Shown one piece after another: positions 8,350 through 17,285 of a DNA stretch of 24,296 bases (the first letter of the stretch is position 1; the number at the start of each line of letters is the position of its first letter). Source of the DNA: Endomicrobium sp. (GTDB lineage: Bacteria > Elusimicrobiota > Endomicrobiia > Endomicrobiales > Endomicrobiaceae); contig JAISDI010000195.1 of assembly GCA_031264895.1 (NCBI GenBank), forward strand, positions 1-24,296, read 5' to 3'. The translations under genes were made by a program, and so were the position numbers. The notes under the pieces were generated by a model. The model was not told where the DNA came from and ran no database searches. It saw only the letters and a list, made by a program, of their open reading frames with translations.

Positions 8350-9678
8350 TTAGACATGCCCTATTGTTTTAATTATGCTTTTAAAAAACTTGCCGCGTTC
8401 TTCAAAATTTTTAAATTGGTCGAAAGAAGCGCATGCGGGCGATAAAAGAACTGTATCTCCGCTTTCGGCAGTCTTGCAGATATCTTTCAGCGCGTTTTCT
8501 ACGGTTCCGGAATTTATAAATGACGCGCCTTTTAAGTCTTTTTTTATTTTTTGCGCGGCTTCGCCTATTAGATAAATTCTTTTAACTCTGCTTTTTACCA
8601 AATCTTTCAGAGGAGTATATGGGGCGCCCTTGTCCAGACCTCCCATAATCAGAAGAATATTTTCTTTAAAAGATTCCAGAGCCACGCGCGTGGAATCCAC
8701 ATTTGTGGATTTTGAGTCATTGTAATAGCCGACTCCGTTTATTTTCCTGACAAACTCTATTCTATGCTCGACGCCTTTGTAAGAAGATACGACTTTTTCT
8801 ATTACGGAAACTTTTATGCCCGCACAGTAAGCGGCGGCGGTCGCGGCAAGAATATTTTCAACATTGTGCATTCCAGGTATACAAATTTTCGGTTTTATGA
8901 CGGACTTTTTATTTTTTATGTTTATTACTATGGAACCGCTGTCAAAATATACTCCGTTTTTTAATGTTTTTTTACCGAAAAAAACTTTTACCGCTTTTGT
9001 TGAAGAAGATATTTTTTTACAGATTTTATCGTCGGCATTAATTACTGAAAAATCCGTATAGCGCTGGTTTTTTAAAATATTTTCTTTTGCGGCGGCATAT
9101 CTGCGCATAGTTTTGTGATGTTCAAGATGGTCCGGGGTTATGTTAAGTAAAACCGAGATGTCCGGTCGAAAAGATGGCGAATCTTCAAGCTGGTAGCTTG
9201 AAAGTTCCATTGTGACAAACGTGTTTTTTGTTGTGCTTAAAGCTTTATCCGAAAGAGGAAAACCTATATTTCCGGTTACTATCGAATCTTTATGCGCGGC
9301 TTTTATTATTTTTGAAAGTAAATCTGTGGTTGTAGTTTTCCCGTTTGTGCCGGTTACGGCTATAAGCTTTTTATATCTTGAGTGATTTAATGAAAAATCA
9401 AGTTCGCTGATTACGGGAACTTTATTTTTTTTTGCTTTTTTAAGAATTTTTATGTCGGAATGTATGCCGGGACTTTTTATAATAAAATCAGAAGAAAGAA
9501 TTTTGTCCGTATGCACGCCGAACTCTTTTACGACTTGTTTATCGAGATTTTTTATTTTTCTTTCTTTGCCGCTGTCGCTTCCGAAAACTTCGTATCCGAG
9601 CTTTACGGCAAGATTTGCCGCCGCAATACCGCTTTTGCCCAACCCCAAAACGCCCGCCCTCTTTATCCTTTTATTCAT
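8350..9678 (-). CDS. murD: UDP-MurNAc-L-alanine:D-glutamate ligase MurD
   Basis: MurD is the cytoplasmic ATP-dependent ligase that adds D-Glu to UDP-MurNAc-L-Ala. The 442 residues match the family. The N-terminal GVLGLGKSGIAAANLA is the Rossmann-like UDP-binding region. The P-loop VTGTNGKTTTTDLL is at about 108-121, followed by MELSSYQLE, the NITPDHLEHH motif, the GVEHRIE motif and YNDSKSTN (NDSKATN-type, C-terminal domain). It starts 6 bp after the mraY stop with AGGT upstream. The next gene downstream, ftsW, is separated from it by a repeat-filled gap. Confidence 0.96.
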   Translation of the reverse strand: MNKRIKRAGVLGLGKSGIAAANLAVKLGYEVFGSDSGKERKIKNLDKQVVKEFGVHTDKILSSDFIIKSPGIHSDIKILKKAKKNKVPVISELDFSLNHSRYKKLIAVTGTNGKTTTTDLLSKIIKAAHKDSIVTGNIGFPLSDKALSTTKNTFVTMELSSYQLEDSPSFRPDISVLLNITPDHLEHHKTMRRYAAAKENILKNQRYTDFSVINADDKICKKISSSTKAVKVFFGKKTLKNGVYFDSGSIVINIKNKKSVIKPKICIPGMHNVENILAATAAAYCAGIKVSVIEKVVSSYKGVEHRIEFVRKINGVGYYNDSKSTNVDSTRVALESFKENILLIMGGLDKGAPYTPLKDLVKSRVKRIYLIGEAAQKIKKDLKGASFINSGTVENALKDICKTAESGDTVLLSPACASFDQFKNFEERGKFFKSIIKTIGHV

Positions 9679-9684
9679 TTTGCA

Positions 9685-10770
9685 TTACCTCAGCTTCAGC
9701 GACGCAAATGAAAGTATAGAAAGCATTATTGCAATTATCCAAAACCTTATTGTAACTTTTGTTTCGGACAAACCGAGCATTTCAAAATGATGATGGAGCG
9801 GCGCCATCTTAAAAACTCTTTTCTTTGTTCTCTTATAAACCGAAACCTGTATAAGCACTGAAAGCGCTTCCACGACAAAAACTCCCCCTATAAGCGCCAA
9901 AATCAATTCCTGCTTTATGGACACCGCAGTCATGCCAAGCACCCCGCCGAGAAACAAGCTGCCGGTATCTCCCATAAAAACTTCAGCCGGATGAGAGTTA
10001 TACCATAAAAACCCTAATCCCGCTCCGACTACGGCAAGAAGAAAAACAGTAATTTCTCCTGCGCCGGGCACAGACACTATTTTCAAATAGCCCGCTATCT
10101 GAAAATGTCCCGCAAAATACGCGAACAAAGCCAAAGTAAAAGCCGCTATGACTATACAGCCCGCGGCAAGCCCGTCAAGACCGTCAGTCAAATTAACCGC
10201 ATTCGAACTGCCCACGACAATCAACATGACAAATACGAAATAAAAAAACGAAAAATCTATAAAAACGTTTTTAAGAAAAGGAATGTTTACCACAGTGTGA
10301 TAATCAGGATTAGCCGGAAAAAAACTCATATACGCGGCAAAAGAAGCCGCAAAAAGAGTTTGCCCAAAAAGTTTTCCTTTAGCGGACAAACCGTTGGAAT
10401 CTTTTCTTTTTAATTTTATATAATCGTCCCAAAAACCTATAAAACCAAGCCAGAGAGTTCCGGAAACAAGCCATATTATAAATCTGTTGTCAAGCCGCGC
10501 CCAAAGCAAAGCGGAAACAGTTATGGAAATCAAAATCAAAAGTCCGCCCATCGTCGGAGTTCCGTTTTTGGAATGATGAGTGGAAGGCCCGTCGCTTCTC
10601 ACAGTCTGTCCCACTTTCATATTTCTCAATTTTTTAATAAGAAAAGGGCCTGCCAGAAAACAAATAACCAAACTTGTCAAAACCGCGCCGCCCGCTCTGA
10701 AAGTAATATATTGAAAAACGTTGAACGGAGTGAAATATGAGCTTAAACCGTAAAAAATATGATATAGCAC
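9685..10770 (-). CDS. mraY: Phospho-MurNAc-pentapeptide translocase MraY
   Basis: MraY is an integral membrane enzyme that transfers phospho-MurNAc-pentapeptide from UDP to undecaprenyl phosphate to form lipid I. The 361 residues contain about ten hydrophobic segments. Catalytic and Mg-binding motifs are WDDYIKL (Asp115, Asp116), VNLTDGLDGLAAG (Asp196, Asp199), MGDTGSLFLGG (Asp268) and the HHHFE loop near the C-terminus. The start codon is GTG, preceded by AAAAGGA at good spacing. No nearby ATG would keep the N-terminus, and the family alignment (FNVFQYITFRA region) supports this start. Confidence 0.97.
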   Translation of the reverse strand: MLYHIFYGLSSYFTPFNVFQYITFRAGGAVLTSLVICFLAGPFLIKKLRNMKVGQTVRSDGPSTHHSKNGTPTMGGLLILISITVSALLWARLDNRFIIWLVSGTLWLGFIGFWDDYIKLKRKDSNGLSAKGKLFGQTLFAASFAAYMSFFPANPDYHTVVNIPFLKNVFIDFSFFYFVFVMLIVVGSSNAVNLTDGLDGLAAGCIVIAAFTLALFAYFAGHFQIAGYLKIVSVPGAGEITVFLLAVVGAGLGFLWYNSHPAEVFMGDTGSLFLGGVLGMTAVSIKQELILALIGGVFVVEALSVLIQVSVYKRTKKRVFKMAPLHHHFEMLGLSETKVTIRFWIIAIMLSILSFASLKLR

Positions 10771-10782
10771 TTGTTTTTCCTT

Positions 10783-12174
10783 TTAATCCAATATTTTGCG
10801 AAAAGCATCATAAACTTCTTCGAGTTTCATGCCGCGCGAACCTTTAAAAAAATAAACCGTTTTGTGAGCGCTGCCGTTTTTAGAGAGCAGTTCCAAAAGG
10901 TCTTCACTGTCGTTTGCCAGATACGCATTTTTTTTACTTATTGAATTTTTTGTATTCGCGCTTAGTTTTCCGAGCAAATACACATTCTCTATTTTCCGTA
11001 AACCGTCTATAAAAACGCCAAGCTCGCTGTGATAATCTGCGGCTTTTTCGCCGAGTTCAAGCATATCTCCCAAAACAAGATTGATATGACTGTCCGGATA
11101 CGATTCGCATACTCCCTGTATCGCTTCTTTTACGGACGAAGGGTTTGCATTGTACGCGTCGTTTATCAGAATAACTCCGGATTTTGTTTTTACCGTTTCC
11201 ATTCTCATTGACGGCGGGACAAAAGATTCTATTCCAGCCTTAATTTCTTCCGGCGAAAAGCCGAAACCGTCCGCTACTGCGGCGGCGGCAAGAGCGTTGA
11301 CCATATTAAATTTTCCTTGCACGGGCATTTCAATATCAATAGACTTTCCGTTAATGTAAAGTTCAAATTTCGGTTTTTCCGACCATAAAGTTATATTGCG
11401 CGCATAAACGTCCGCGCCTCCGTACAATCCGAAAGTTATGACCCGCGAGTACGTTTTTTGCGGAACGCTTTTCAATATTTCGTCGTCGGCATTCAAAACT
11501 ATAAAACCGTCTGCGGAAACGCCGTCAAATAACGCTCTTTTTTCCTTAAAAACGCCCATGGGCGAGCCGAATGTCTCAAGATGAGAATAACCTATATTCG
11601 TAACGACCGCCGCGTCAGGAGATATTATGTCCGTGAGAATTTTTATTTCGCCGTTAAGAGAAGTTCCCATTTCAAATACTGCATAATCGGTATCCATTTG
11701 AAGAGTCAGCGCGGAAAGAGGCAGACCTATCCTATTGTTAAAATTCCCTTTATTGCTTATTGTTTTGCCTTTTTTGGAAAGTATTGAAGTTAAAATTTCT
11801 TTTGTCGTGGTTTTGCCGTTAGAACCGGTTATTCCGACAACTTTGGTTTTTTCGCAGCGTTTTACGTAAGCTTTGGCAAGTTCTCCTAAAGCCATAAGAG
11901 TGTCGTCAACTTTTATTATAGACGGAAAACGCGGAAACGGGTTTGCCAAATCTATATTTTCTCTTGAGTAGACTATTCCGCCCGCTTCCCTTTCGATGCA
12001 CTCTTTTATAAAATCGTGTCCGTCATAATTTTTGCCTTTTATGGCAAAATAGAACTGTCCTTTTTTAACGGTTCTTGAATCTATCGAAACGCTTTTTACT
12101 AAAAGGCTTGGATCGCCCAGCAAAAATTTGCCGTTTACGGCTTTAATAAGATCTTTAAGATAAAACGATTCCAT
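10783..12174 (-). CDS. murF: UDP-MurNAc-tripeptide:D-Ala-D-Ala ligase MurF
   Basis: MurF is the cytoplasmic ATP-dependent ligase that adds D-Ala-D-Ala to complete the UDP-MurNAc-pentapeptide. The 463 residues match the family. An N-terminal substrate domain (SIDSRTVKKGQFYFAIKG) is followed by the P-loop GITGSNGKTTTKEIL at about 114-128, FEMGTSLNGEI and NIGYSHLE. INDAYNANPSSV marks the C-terminal domain. The start overlaps the murE stop (TGATG), and a clear AGGAG lies inside the end of murE, so coupling is likely. Confidence 0.96.
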   Translation of the reverse strand: MESFYLKDLIKAVNGKFLLGDPSLLVKSVSIDSRTVKKGQFYFAIKGKNYDGHDFIKECIEREAGGIVYSRENIDLANPFPRFPSIIKVDDTLMALGELAKAYVKRCEKTKVVGITGSNGKTTTKEILTSILSKKGKTISNKGNFNNRIGLPLSALTLQMDTDYAVFEMGTSLNGEIKILTDIISPDAAVVTNIGYSHLETFGSPMGVFKEKRALFDGVSADGFIVLNADDEILKSVPQKTYSRVITFGLYGGADVYARNITLWSEKPKFELYINGKSIDIEMPVQGKFNMVNALAAAAVADGFGFSPEEIKAGIESFVPPSMRMETVKTKSGVILINDAYNANPSSVKEAIQGVCESYPDSHINLVLGDMLELGEKAADYHSELGVFIDGLRKIENVYLLGKLSANTKNSISKKNAYLANDSEDLLELLSKNGSAHKTVYFFKGSRGMKLEEVYDAFRKILD

Positions 12175-13709
12175 CAGAAATCAAACTCCTTTTGCTGCGT
12201 CTGTTTTGGTTTGGATAAAATCTTTTGTTTGTCTTTATAGTCCAGATATTTTTTTGCAAACTCAATATCATTAAAATGTCTTTTCTGCGTTCCTATAATC
12301 TGATAAGTTTCATGTCCTTTGCCGGCCAAAAGCACAATGTCGCCTTTCTGCGCCATCATAACGGCTTCTTTTATGGCCTGTTCGCGATCTATGACTACTT
12401 TATAATTTTTCTTTCCGATTCTTTTTATTCCGACTTCTATATCTAAAATAATCTGCGAAGGATCTTCGGTTCGCGGATTATCGGAAGTAACAAAAACGAA
12501 ATCGCTCATTTCAACGGCGGTTTTCCCCATCAGAGGCCTTTTTGTTCTGTCTCTGTCGCCTCCGCAGCCGAAAAGCGTTATTATTCTTTTTGGTTTCAAA
12601 CCGTTTAAAGCGGATAAAACGTTTTTAAGAGCGTCGTCGGTATGCGCATAATCTACGGCTATTTCAAAACCGAATTTTTCAGCGTCTACCCTTTCAAGCC
12701 GGCCCGGAGCCTGAGCGGAATTGCTTAAGCCTTCGACGGCTTTTTCAAAATCGGCTCCGCAGCAAACGCATACGGCCAAAGATGCCAAAGCATTGTATAC
12801 ATTGTGCAGGCCTATATGCTTTATTTCAACGCGTTTTACGATTCCGTCCGCAATTACGTCAAACTTGCTTCCGCCGATTGAAACGGTTATGTTTTCAGCC
12901 AAAAAATTGACGCCGCTTTTTGCTTTTGCGCCGTATGATTTTTTTTCGGCGTTAATATCGGTTTTTAAAAGCTTTTTGCCGTATTTGTCATCGGCATTGA
13001 TTATAGCATACTTGGCATTGCTTTTCGCGCCTTTTCCAAGCCCTGAAAACAAAAGGCTTTTCGCTGAAAAATAGTTTTCAATATCCTTATGAAAATCCAG
13101 ATGATCTCCGGTCAAATTCGTAAAAACGGCAATATCAAAATCTATTCCTGAAACTCTTCCCAATGCCAATGCGTGCGAAGAAACTTCCATGACAAGATAT
13201 TTTATCCCGCAATCCGCCATTTCCCGCATCATTGTGAAAATGTCGGCTGATTGCGGAGTGGTGTTTGGCGCGTCAAAAACTTTACCCGCGTATCTGTAAT
13301 TAACCGTCCCGATAACTCCGCATTGAATTCCCAAATGAGCCAAAATGCTTTCAATCATATAAGTAATGGTGGTTTTTCCGTTAGTTCCGGTAATTCCTAT
13401 AACGGTCATTTCTCTGTCCGGATAATTGTAAAATTTGGCGCAAAACTCCGACATAAAAGAAAAAATATCTTTTACTGTTATCTGCGGCAAAATTATTCCG
13501 TCGTCTTTTTCCTGCGACACAATGACTGAAGCGCCTTTTTCAACGGCTTCGCGGATAAATCTTTTGCCGTCCGTTTGATGTCCCGGCAAAGCAAAAAATG
13601 CGTCTCCTTTTTTCAGGGTTCGCGTATCGTAAGAAACGCCCGAAATTTCCGTTTCTTCGTTTCCCGTAAATTGTAAATTATGAATATGGAGAATCTCTTT
13701 TATTTTCAT
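12174..13709 (-). CDS. murE: UDP-MurNAc-L-Ala-D-Glu:meso-diaminopimelate ligase MurE
   Basis: MurE adds the third stem-peptide residue to UDP-MurNAc-L-Ala-D-Glu. The 511 residues match the family. The N-terminus SGVSYDTRTLKKGDAFFA binds UDP, and the P-loop ITGTNGKTTITYMIE spans about 106-120. MEVSSHALALGRV, NLTGDHLDFH, the SAKSLLF lysine (Lys217, equivalent to the carbamylated Lys of the family) and APGRLERVD follow. The motif DNPR at residues 410-413 is the recognised selector for meso-diaminopimelate over L-lysine, so a diaminopimelate-type wall is expected. It overlaps ftsI by 4 bp (ATGA) upstream and murF by 1 bp downstream. Confidence 0.96.
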   Translation of the reverse strand: MKIKEILHIHNLQFTGNEETEISGVSYDTRTLKKGDAFFALPGHQTDGKRFIREAVEKGASVIVSQEKDDGIILPQITVKDIFSFMSEFCAKFYNYPDREMTVIGITGTNGKTTITYMIESILAHLGIQCGVIGTVNYRYAGKVFDAPNTTPQSADIFTMMREMADCGIKYLVMEVSSHALALGRVSGIDFDIAVFTNLTGDHLDFHKDIENYFSAKSLLFSGLGKGAKSNAKYAIINADDKYGKKLLKTDINAEKKSYGAKAKSGVNFLAENITVSIGGSKFDVIADGIVKRVEIKHIGLHNVYNALASLAVCVCCGADFEKAVEGLSNSAQAPGRLERVDAEKFGFEIAVDYAHTDDALKNVLSALNGLKPKRIITLFGCGGDRDRTKRPLMGKTAVEMSDFVFVTSDNPRTEDPSQIILDIEVGIKRIGKKNYKVVIDREQAIKEAVMMAQKGDIVLLAGKGHETYQIIGTQKRHFNDIEFAKKYLDYKDKQKILSKPKQTQQKEFDF

Positions 13710-15445
13710 TTTTTTACCTTTTTGCTTTCATTTTGTTTTATTTTATCATTTTTGGCGTTCTCGGGGTCATCTTTATTTATGTTAAGATACTGAGCGGATC
13801 TTTCAGCTATACGAGCAAATACCGGAGAGGCTACCGACGACGCATAATAATCTCCTTTAGGTTCGTCAATAATTACCAAAATTACAAGCTCCGGTTCCAT
13901 AGCCGGCAGCATTCCGCAAAATGAAGCGACATAATATTTTGTAGAATATTTTTTTGTACTTGTATCTATTTTCTGCGCCGTGCCGGTTTTACCCCCGACG
14001 GAATATCCGGGTATTTTAGCGCTTTTTCCCGTGCCTTTGTCAACGACGTTTCTTAAAATCCGTTTCACTTCGTCCGCCGTTTCAGCGCTTATAACGCGCC
14101 TTATCTCTTTAGGTTCAAAAAGAGACATGTTTTCAGGCAGAGTGTTTTCGATATTTTTTATTATTATGGGTTTCATCAAAACGCCGCCGTTTGCCACGGC
14201 GGAAAAAGAGTTTATAAGCTGTATTGCAGTCACGCCCACGCTCTGCCCGAAAGAAATTGTGGGAAGGCTTAAAGAATTCCAGTTTTTCTCGTCAAGTAAA
14301 ATGCCTTTAGCTTCGCCCGGAAGATCTATGCCCGTCAAAGAATAAAAACCGAATTTTCTGATATAATCATAAAAATCGCGGCTGCCCGTTTTTTGCGCGA
14401 TTTTAACCATTCCTATATTCGACGATTGTTCCATAGCTTTACTCAAAGAAGCGTATCCGGCGATTTTATGGTCGTCCCTGATGGTATGCCTGCCGATTTT
14501 CATTCTGCCGTTTTCAAGATAGAAAGTGTCGGTAAGTTTTATTTTATCTTCGTTAAGAGCGGCGGCAACCGTAACGATTTTAAAAGTAGAACCCGGCTCA
14601 AAAATATCGCTTATCGCCGCATTTCTCAATACGCCGGCGCTCTTTATTTTATCGGAAAAATCGAAATCCGGCAGAGATACCATCGCCAGGATCGCGCCGT
14701 TCTTCGGATTTTGAACTATACATATCGCCTTTTTGGCTTTATATTCCGAAAAAGCTTTTCTGAGTTCCTGTTCGGCAATAAACTGTATATTTTTATCTAT
14801 GGTTAAAGTTATATCTAAACCGCGTATTTTTGTCGTATCGACAAATTTATCATGTATTACTTTGCCGCGTCCGTCTTTATACTGTCTGGTTTTGACTTGT
14901 TCTCCGGACAGATATACATTGCATATTTTTTCTATGCCTTCAAGCCCGCCGCCGTCCGATCCGGTTATTCCCAATATATGCGCAAGCAGCCTTCCTTCCG
15001 GATACTGTCTTATGTATTTGCTTTCAAAACCTACTCCGAAAATTTTTTCGGCTTTGATTTTTCTGACGGCTTCTTCGTCAAGATTATAAGCGAGCGGAAA
15101 GTATGATGTATCGCCGAACTCTTTAAGAGTTTTCTGCTTTATCTTAATACCGTAAGAAGCAAGTTTTATCCTTACATCATTTAAATCCGCAATAATTTTT
15201 GGATCTATAAAAAGATTGTACCTTCTTACGCTTGTCGCCAGCACTCTCCCTTTTGCGTCAAGAATATCCCCTCTTTTGGGCATTTCTATATTTTCGCGCC
15301 GAACCATCTTTTCAACGGCTTTATTTATTTTCGAATACATAAAAACCTGAACAAAAACAAGTTTGACAAATAAAACAAAAAAAATGAAAAGCACGGCAAG
15401 CGCCGTTACTTTTCTTCTGTTGACGGGTTCCGTTATTCTTTTCAT
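13706..15445 (-). CDS. ftsI: Septal penicillin-binding protein 3 (class B transpeptidase FtsI)
   Basis: FtsI is a bitopic membrane transpeptidase that cross-links septal peptidoglycan and partners FtsW. One N-terminal membrane segment (about 13-36) is followed by the PBP dimerisation domain (MPKRGDILDAKGRVLA at 55-70). The transpeptidase domain has all three active-site motifs: S286TFK, S341SN and K486TG. The 579 residues match class B PBPs, and a Lys/Asn-rich tail (last 25 residues) is of low complexity. It starts 1 bp after the ftsL stop and overlaps murE by 4 bp. No PASTA domain is seen, unlike many Gram-positive or spore-forming homologues. Confidence 0.96.
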   Translation of the reverse strand: MKRITEPVNRRKVTALAVLFIFFVLFVKLVFVQVFMYSKINKAVEKMVRRENIEMPKRGDILDAKGRVLATSVRRYNLFIDPKIIADLNDVRIKLASYGIKIKQKTLKEFGDTSYFPLAYNLDEEAVRKIKAEKIFGVGFESKYIRQYPEGRLLAHILGITGSDGGGLEGIEKICNVYLSGEQVKTRQYKDGRGKVIHDKFVDTTKIRGLDITLTIDKNIQFIAEQELRKAFSEYKAKKAICIVQNPKNGAILAMVSLPDFDFSDKIKSAGVLRNAAISDIFEPGSTFKIVTVAAALNEDKIKLTDTFYLENGRMKIGRHTIRDDHKIAGYASLSKAMEQSSNIGMVKIAQKTGSRDFYDYIRKFGFYSLTGIDLPGEAKGILLDEKNWNSLSLPTISFGQSVGVTAIQLINSFSAVANGGVLMKPIIIKNIENTLPENMSLFEPKEIRRVISAETADEVKRILRNVVDKGTGKSAKIPGYSVGGKTGTAQKIDTSTKKYSTKYYVASFCGMLPAMEPELVILVIIDEPKGDYYASSVASPVFARIAERSAQYLNINKDDPENAKNDKIKQNESKKVKK

Positions 15446-15446
15446 T

Positions 15447-15698
15447 TTAATCTATATAAACCACCGATTTTTCGTCCGGTTTTGAAAGCTGTTTTTCTTT
15501 GGCTATTCTGTCCATTTTTTCCAAAGCCAGTATGGAATTTATTTTTAAAAACAGGCTGTCATTTTCGGCGCTGATTTTTTCGTATTCGATTTGCATTGCA
15601 GTAACTTTATATCCTAGCCGCCAAGCCGTTGTCTGCTGCCAAAGATATACGAAGACTCCGAATATTATGCAAATTACGGCAAAAAAAGGTTTATACAT
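15447..15698 (-). CDS. ftsL: FtsL-like bitopic division protein (83 aa)
   Basis: This small protein has a short N-terminal cytoplasmic part, one membrane segment (about residues 4-22) and an extracytoplasmic helix with heptad-like hydrophobics (MQIEYEKISAENDSLFLKIN). That is the usual layout of FtsL, which forms a coiled coil with FtsB and activates FtsWI. Sequence identity to FtsL families is always low, so the call rests on size, topology and its slot between rsmH and ftsI. It overlaps rsmH by 8 bp, and a GAGAGAA stretch upstream may serve as ribosome binding site. Confidence 0.8.
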   Translation of the reverse strand: MYKPFFAVICIIFGVFVYLWQQTTAWRLGYKVTAMQIEYEKISAENDSLFLKINSILALEKMDRIAKEKQLSKPDEKSVVYID

Positions 15699-16569
15699 TC
15701 GTTCTCTCAGCCGCCCTGATTTTCGCGCTTCTGCTGCGCGGATTGTTTTTCATTTCTTCCTGCGAGGCCGTAATAACTTTTTTCGTAAGAATTTTATATA
15801 TGTTTTCCCAAGCGTTCCGCTTAAAATTTTGCTTTATGATTCTGTCTTCAAGCGAATGAAAACTTATTACGACTATGCGTCCGCCGGCATTTAAAAGTTC
15901 CGGAGACGCGCAAAGCAGAGCTTCCAGATTTTCAAGTTCTTTGTTGACAAAAATTCTTAAAGCCTGAAAAACTTTTGTCGCAGGATTTATTTTGCCTTCC
16001 GGCCTTTTTACCGAACAAATTATATCCTGTAATTCAAGAGAAGTATTTATGACGCCCCTTTTTCTGCGCAGCGCAATAGCTTTTGCAATCTGCCGCGACA
16101 TGCGTTCTTCCCCGTATTTGTAAAATATGCCGGCAAGTTCTTCTTCGCCGCATCCGTTTATCACTTCTTTTGCCGTAAGCGTATTTCTCAAATCCATACG
16201 CATGTCGAGATTTTTGGAATTAAAAGAAAAACCTCTTCCCAAATCGTCAAACTGTTTTGAAGAAACCCCAATATCGGCTAAAATTCCGTCGACTTTGCCG
16301 ATTCCGGCATTTTCCAAAACGCTTTTTATATTTTTAAAATTTTCCCGTACAAAAGTTACGCGGCTTTTAAAACCTGACGGACGATTTTCAAATCTTTCAA
16401 ACGCAGCGCCGTCCCAATCAAAAGCTATCATTTTTATATCTTTATATTTTTCGAGCAGGTAGTAAGTGTGTCCGCCGCCTCCAAACGTACAGTCGACATA
16501 CAATCCGGAAGGATTGTTGATAAGATATTGAGATGATTCGGAAGGCATTACGGAGATATGATAATCCAT
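15691..16569 (-). CDS. rsmH: 16S rRNA (cytosine-1402-N4) methyltransferase RsmH
   Basis: RsmH (formerly MraW) uses S-adenosylmethionine to methylate N4 of C1402 in the ribosomal decoding centre. The 292 residues match the family. The SAM site VDCTFGGGGHTYYLLE is at residues 25-40, followed by LADIGVSSKQFDDLGRGFSF, VFQALRIFVNKELENLE and the C-terminal FHSLEDRIIK. It is the usual first or second gene of division and cell wall clusters. mraZ, its usual upstream neighbour, is absent, and a TauE-like gene ending 1 bp before it takes that place. No strong Shine-Dalgarno is visible, so coupling to the upstream gene is plausible. Confidence 0.96.
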   Translation of the reverse strand: MDYHISVMPSESSQYLINNPSGLYVDCTFGGGGHTYYLLEKYKDIKMIAFDWDGAAFERFENRPSGFKSRVTFVRENFKNIKSVLENAGIGKVDGILADIGVSSKQFDDLGRGFSFNSKNLDMRMDLRNTLTAKEVINGCGEEELAGIFYKYGEERMSRQIAKAIALRRKRGVINTSLELQDIICSVKRPEGKINPATKVFQALRIFVNKELENLEALLCASPELLNAGGRIVVISFHSLEDRIIKQNFKRNAWENIYKILTKKVITASQEEMKNNPRSRSAKIRAAERTNV

Positions 16570-16570
16570 T

Positions 16571-16924
16571 TTATTTAAAAAACAGCATTTTAGCGGCGAC
16601 TGCGATCATTAAAACGGCAAAACATTTTTTCAACAGACTTTCCGGAAGAGAAGCGGCAAAATGCGCTCCTATAAAACCGCCGGCTATAAAACCGATTCCT
16701 ATAAGAGCTGCAATGCCCAAATTGACATGCCCTTTTTTATAGTAAACCAACATAGACAAAAAGCTAAGCATTATTATCGCAAGAGAAGTTCCCTGCGCCT
16801 GATGCTGCGTCATTTTCAAAAAAATAACCATCAGGGGAATTAAAACAATCCCCCCGCCTACTCCCATAAGACCGCTTAAAACTCCGCCGGCCAAACCAAT
16901 ACCTATGCAGACTGCAATTTCCAT
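16571..16924 (-). CDS. Half-size TauE/SafE-family membrane protein (117 aa)
   Basis: The protein has four hydrophobic segments (about residues 3-20, 25-40, 45-62 and 70-115 in two parts). It carries the TauE/SafE (formerly DUF81) signature GGVLSGLMGVGGGIVLIPL near residues 13-31. Full-length members have about 250 residues in two repeated halves, whereas this one is a single half, so it may dimerise. Family members export sulfite, sulfoacetate or other small anions; the substrate here is unknown. Its start codon lies only 12 bp from the 3' end of the RNase P RNA and has no Shine-Dalgarno. It ends 1 bp before rsmH. Confidence 0.85.
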   Translation of the reverse strand: MEIAVCIGIGLAGGVLSGLMGVGGGIVLIPLMVIFLKMTQHQAQGTSLAIIMLSFLSMLVYYKKGHVNLGIAALIGIGFIAGGFIGAHFAASLPESLLKKCFAVLMIAVAAKMLFFK

Positions 16925-16935
16925 TTTATTTTCAT

Positions 16936-17275
16936 ACAGACGGAACGTACACCGAATTCTGTCTTTTAAAAAGCAAGCTTTTTAAAAGCGCGATCATTTC
17001 TCTGCCGTTAAAATCGCTTTTAACGGTCAAGCGGCCATACTTCAGCCTTGCTTTCCGGTAAGGATTTAGCCGTTTCACCTTTTACGTTACCGTAAAAGCT
17101 TATCCTTTTTCAAGGATACCGAGCCGTTTCCGGCTCTGGCGTCTCTGCTCGCACCTCTGCGCTTGCGCGCTGCAGGAATTGCCTGCTACCGTTTTCCGCC
17201 TGAAAAAACTGCGGGTAAAGTTCGGACTTTCCTCTTCACAAAAACTGAAAGTGAAGCGATCGCGCGTCCGTCTGT
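16936..17275 (-). ncRNA. rnpB: RNase P RNA (bacterial class A-like)
   Basis: Read on the minus strand, the ends pair as P1 (CAGACGGA at about 17274-17267 with TCCGTCTG ending near 16937). The two universally conserved core strands are both present: GAGGAAAGTCCGAAC near 17237-17223 and ACAGAATTCGGTGTAC near 16962-16947. GGTGAAACGG and ACCGGAAAGCAAGG of the specificity and cruciform regions are also recognisable, as are hairpins GAGCCG/CGGCTC and TATCC/GGATA. At about 340 nt it is rather compact. The gene begins about 10 bp after one stop codon and ends 12 bp before the next start codon. No promoter or T-tract terminator is evident around it. Confidence 0.95.
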
Positions 17276-17285
17276 AAAAGATTTC

